From assembly GCF_000368825.1 (NCBI RefSeq), contig NZ_KB849711.1, positions 294,635 to 344,355 of the forward strand: a stretch of DNA of 49,721 bases. The letters are read 5' to 3'. Numbering within the stretch: position 1 is the stretch's first letter; the number at the start of each line of letters is the position of its first letter. The notes under the pieces are model-generated. The model was not told where the DNA came from. It worked only from the letters and a program-made list of their open reading frames with translations, and ran no database searches. The translations under genes were made by a program, and so were the position numbers. This document shows positions 49,646 to 49,721 of the stretch, one piece after another. The DNA comes from Acinetobacter ursingii DSM 16037 = CIP 107286. GTDB lineage: Bacteria > Pseudomonadota > Gammaproteobacteria > Pseudomonadales > Moraxellaceae.

Positions 49646-49721
49646 GGGGACTTAGCTTAGTTGGTAGAGCGCCTGCTTTGCACGCAGGAGGTCAGGAGTT
49701 CGACTCTCCTAGTCTCCACCA
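49646..49721 (+). tRNA. tRNA-Ala (anticodon TGC)
   Basis: 76 nt, ending exactly at the window edge with encoded CCA. Acceptor GGGGACT / AGTCTCC (one G-T pair), anticodon stem CCTGC / GCAGG around TTTGCAC with anticodon TGC at 49679-49681. The 23S gene is expected next, outside the window. Confidence 0.97.

Overview
This window comes from a gammaproteobacterium of the genus Acinetobacter (Moraxellaceae). The gene order dnaA-dnaN-recF-gyrB on one side and rpmH-rnpA-yidD-yidC-mnmE on the other, the protein sizes (GyrB 822 aa, RecF 360 aa), the AdeT-like paralogues and the 16S rRNA all fit. I did not settle the species. The window is the chromosomal replication-origin region and is bounded on both sides by rRNA operons that point away from the origin.

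Layout. 1-204 is the leader of a minus-strand rRNA operon that leaves the window on the left; it is a perfect inverted copy of 47542-47745. 396-9767 holds a small unknown gene, tyrS, anmK, erpA, three tandem paralogous AdeT-like secreted solute-binding proteins and an ABC-F ATPase. 10154-16725 holds a DUF2171 gene and then gyrB, recF, dnaN and dnaA, all transcribed leftward. 16726-17388 is oriC, with DnaA boxes and AT-rich repeats. 17389-21492 is rpmH-rnpA-yidD-yidC-mnmE, transcribed rightward. 21774-26919 holds dsbC, a GlsB/YeaQ membrane protein, hpt, guaD, a nucleotidyltransferase cut by a nonsense codon, and an Alx/TerC manganese exporter behind a yybP-ykoY riboswitch. 27426-31533 is a four-gene archaic chaperone-usher pilus operon followed by a very AT-rich spacer. 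32288-38400 holds mpl, a DUF486 protein, purE-purK, a cluster of TTTGAATTYAAA palindromes, and a lytic transglycosylase. 38471-47375 holds two poorly known genes, dnaK and grpE, a LysR regulator divergent from an MBL-fold protein, two small lipoproteins, an HSL-type esterase and a periplasmic cyclophilin. 47509 to the end is the start of an rRNA operon: P1 promoter, leader, 16S rRNA, tRNA-Ile(GAT) and tRNA-Ala(TGC).

How it works together. The core is the machinery for starting replication (DnaA, beta clamp, gyrase, RecF) around oriC. Four parS-like ParB sites (13021, 13654, 21666, 46689) mark the region for chromosome segregation. Translation and membrane-insertion genes and two rRNA operons sit where gene dosage is highest. 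Around this core are separate accessory units: the AdeT-like array, the pilus operon and the small lipoproteins.

The most unusual signal is the set of 9 exact and 3 degenerate TTTGAATTYAAA palindromes with a perfect DnaA box at 36528-37097. The same motif recurs in oriC and inside dnaA, about 20 kb away.
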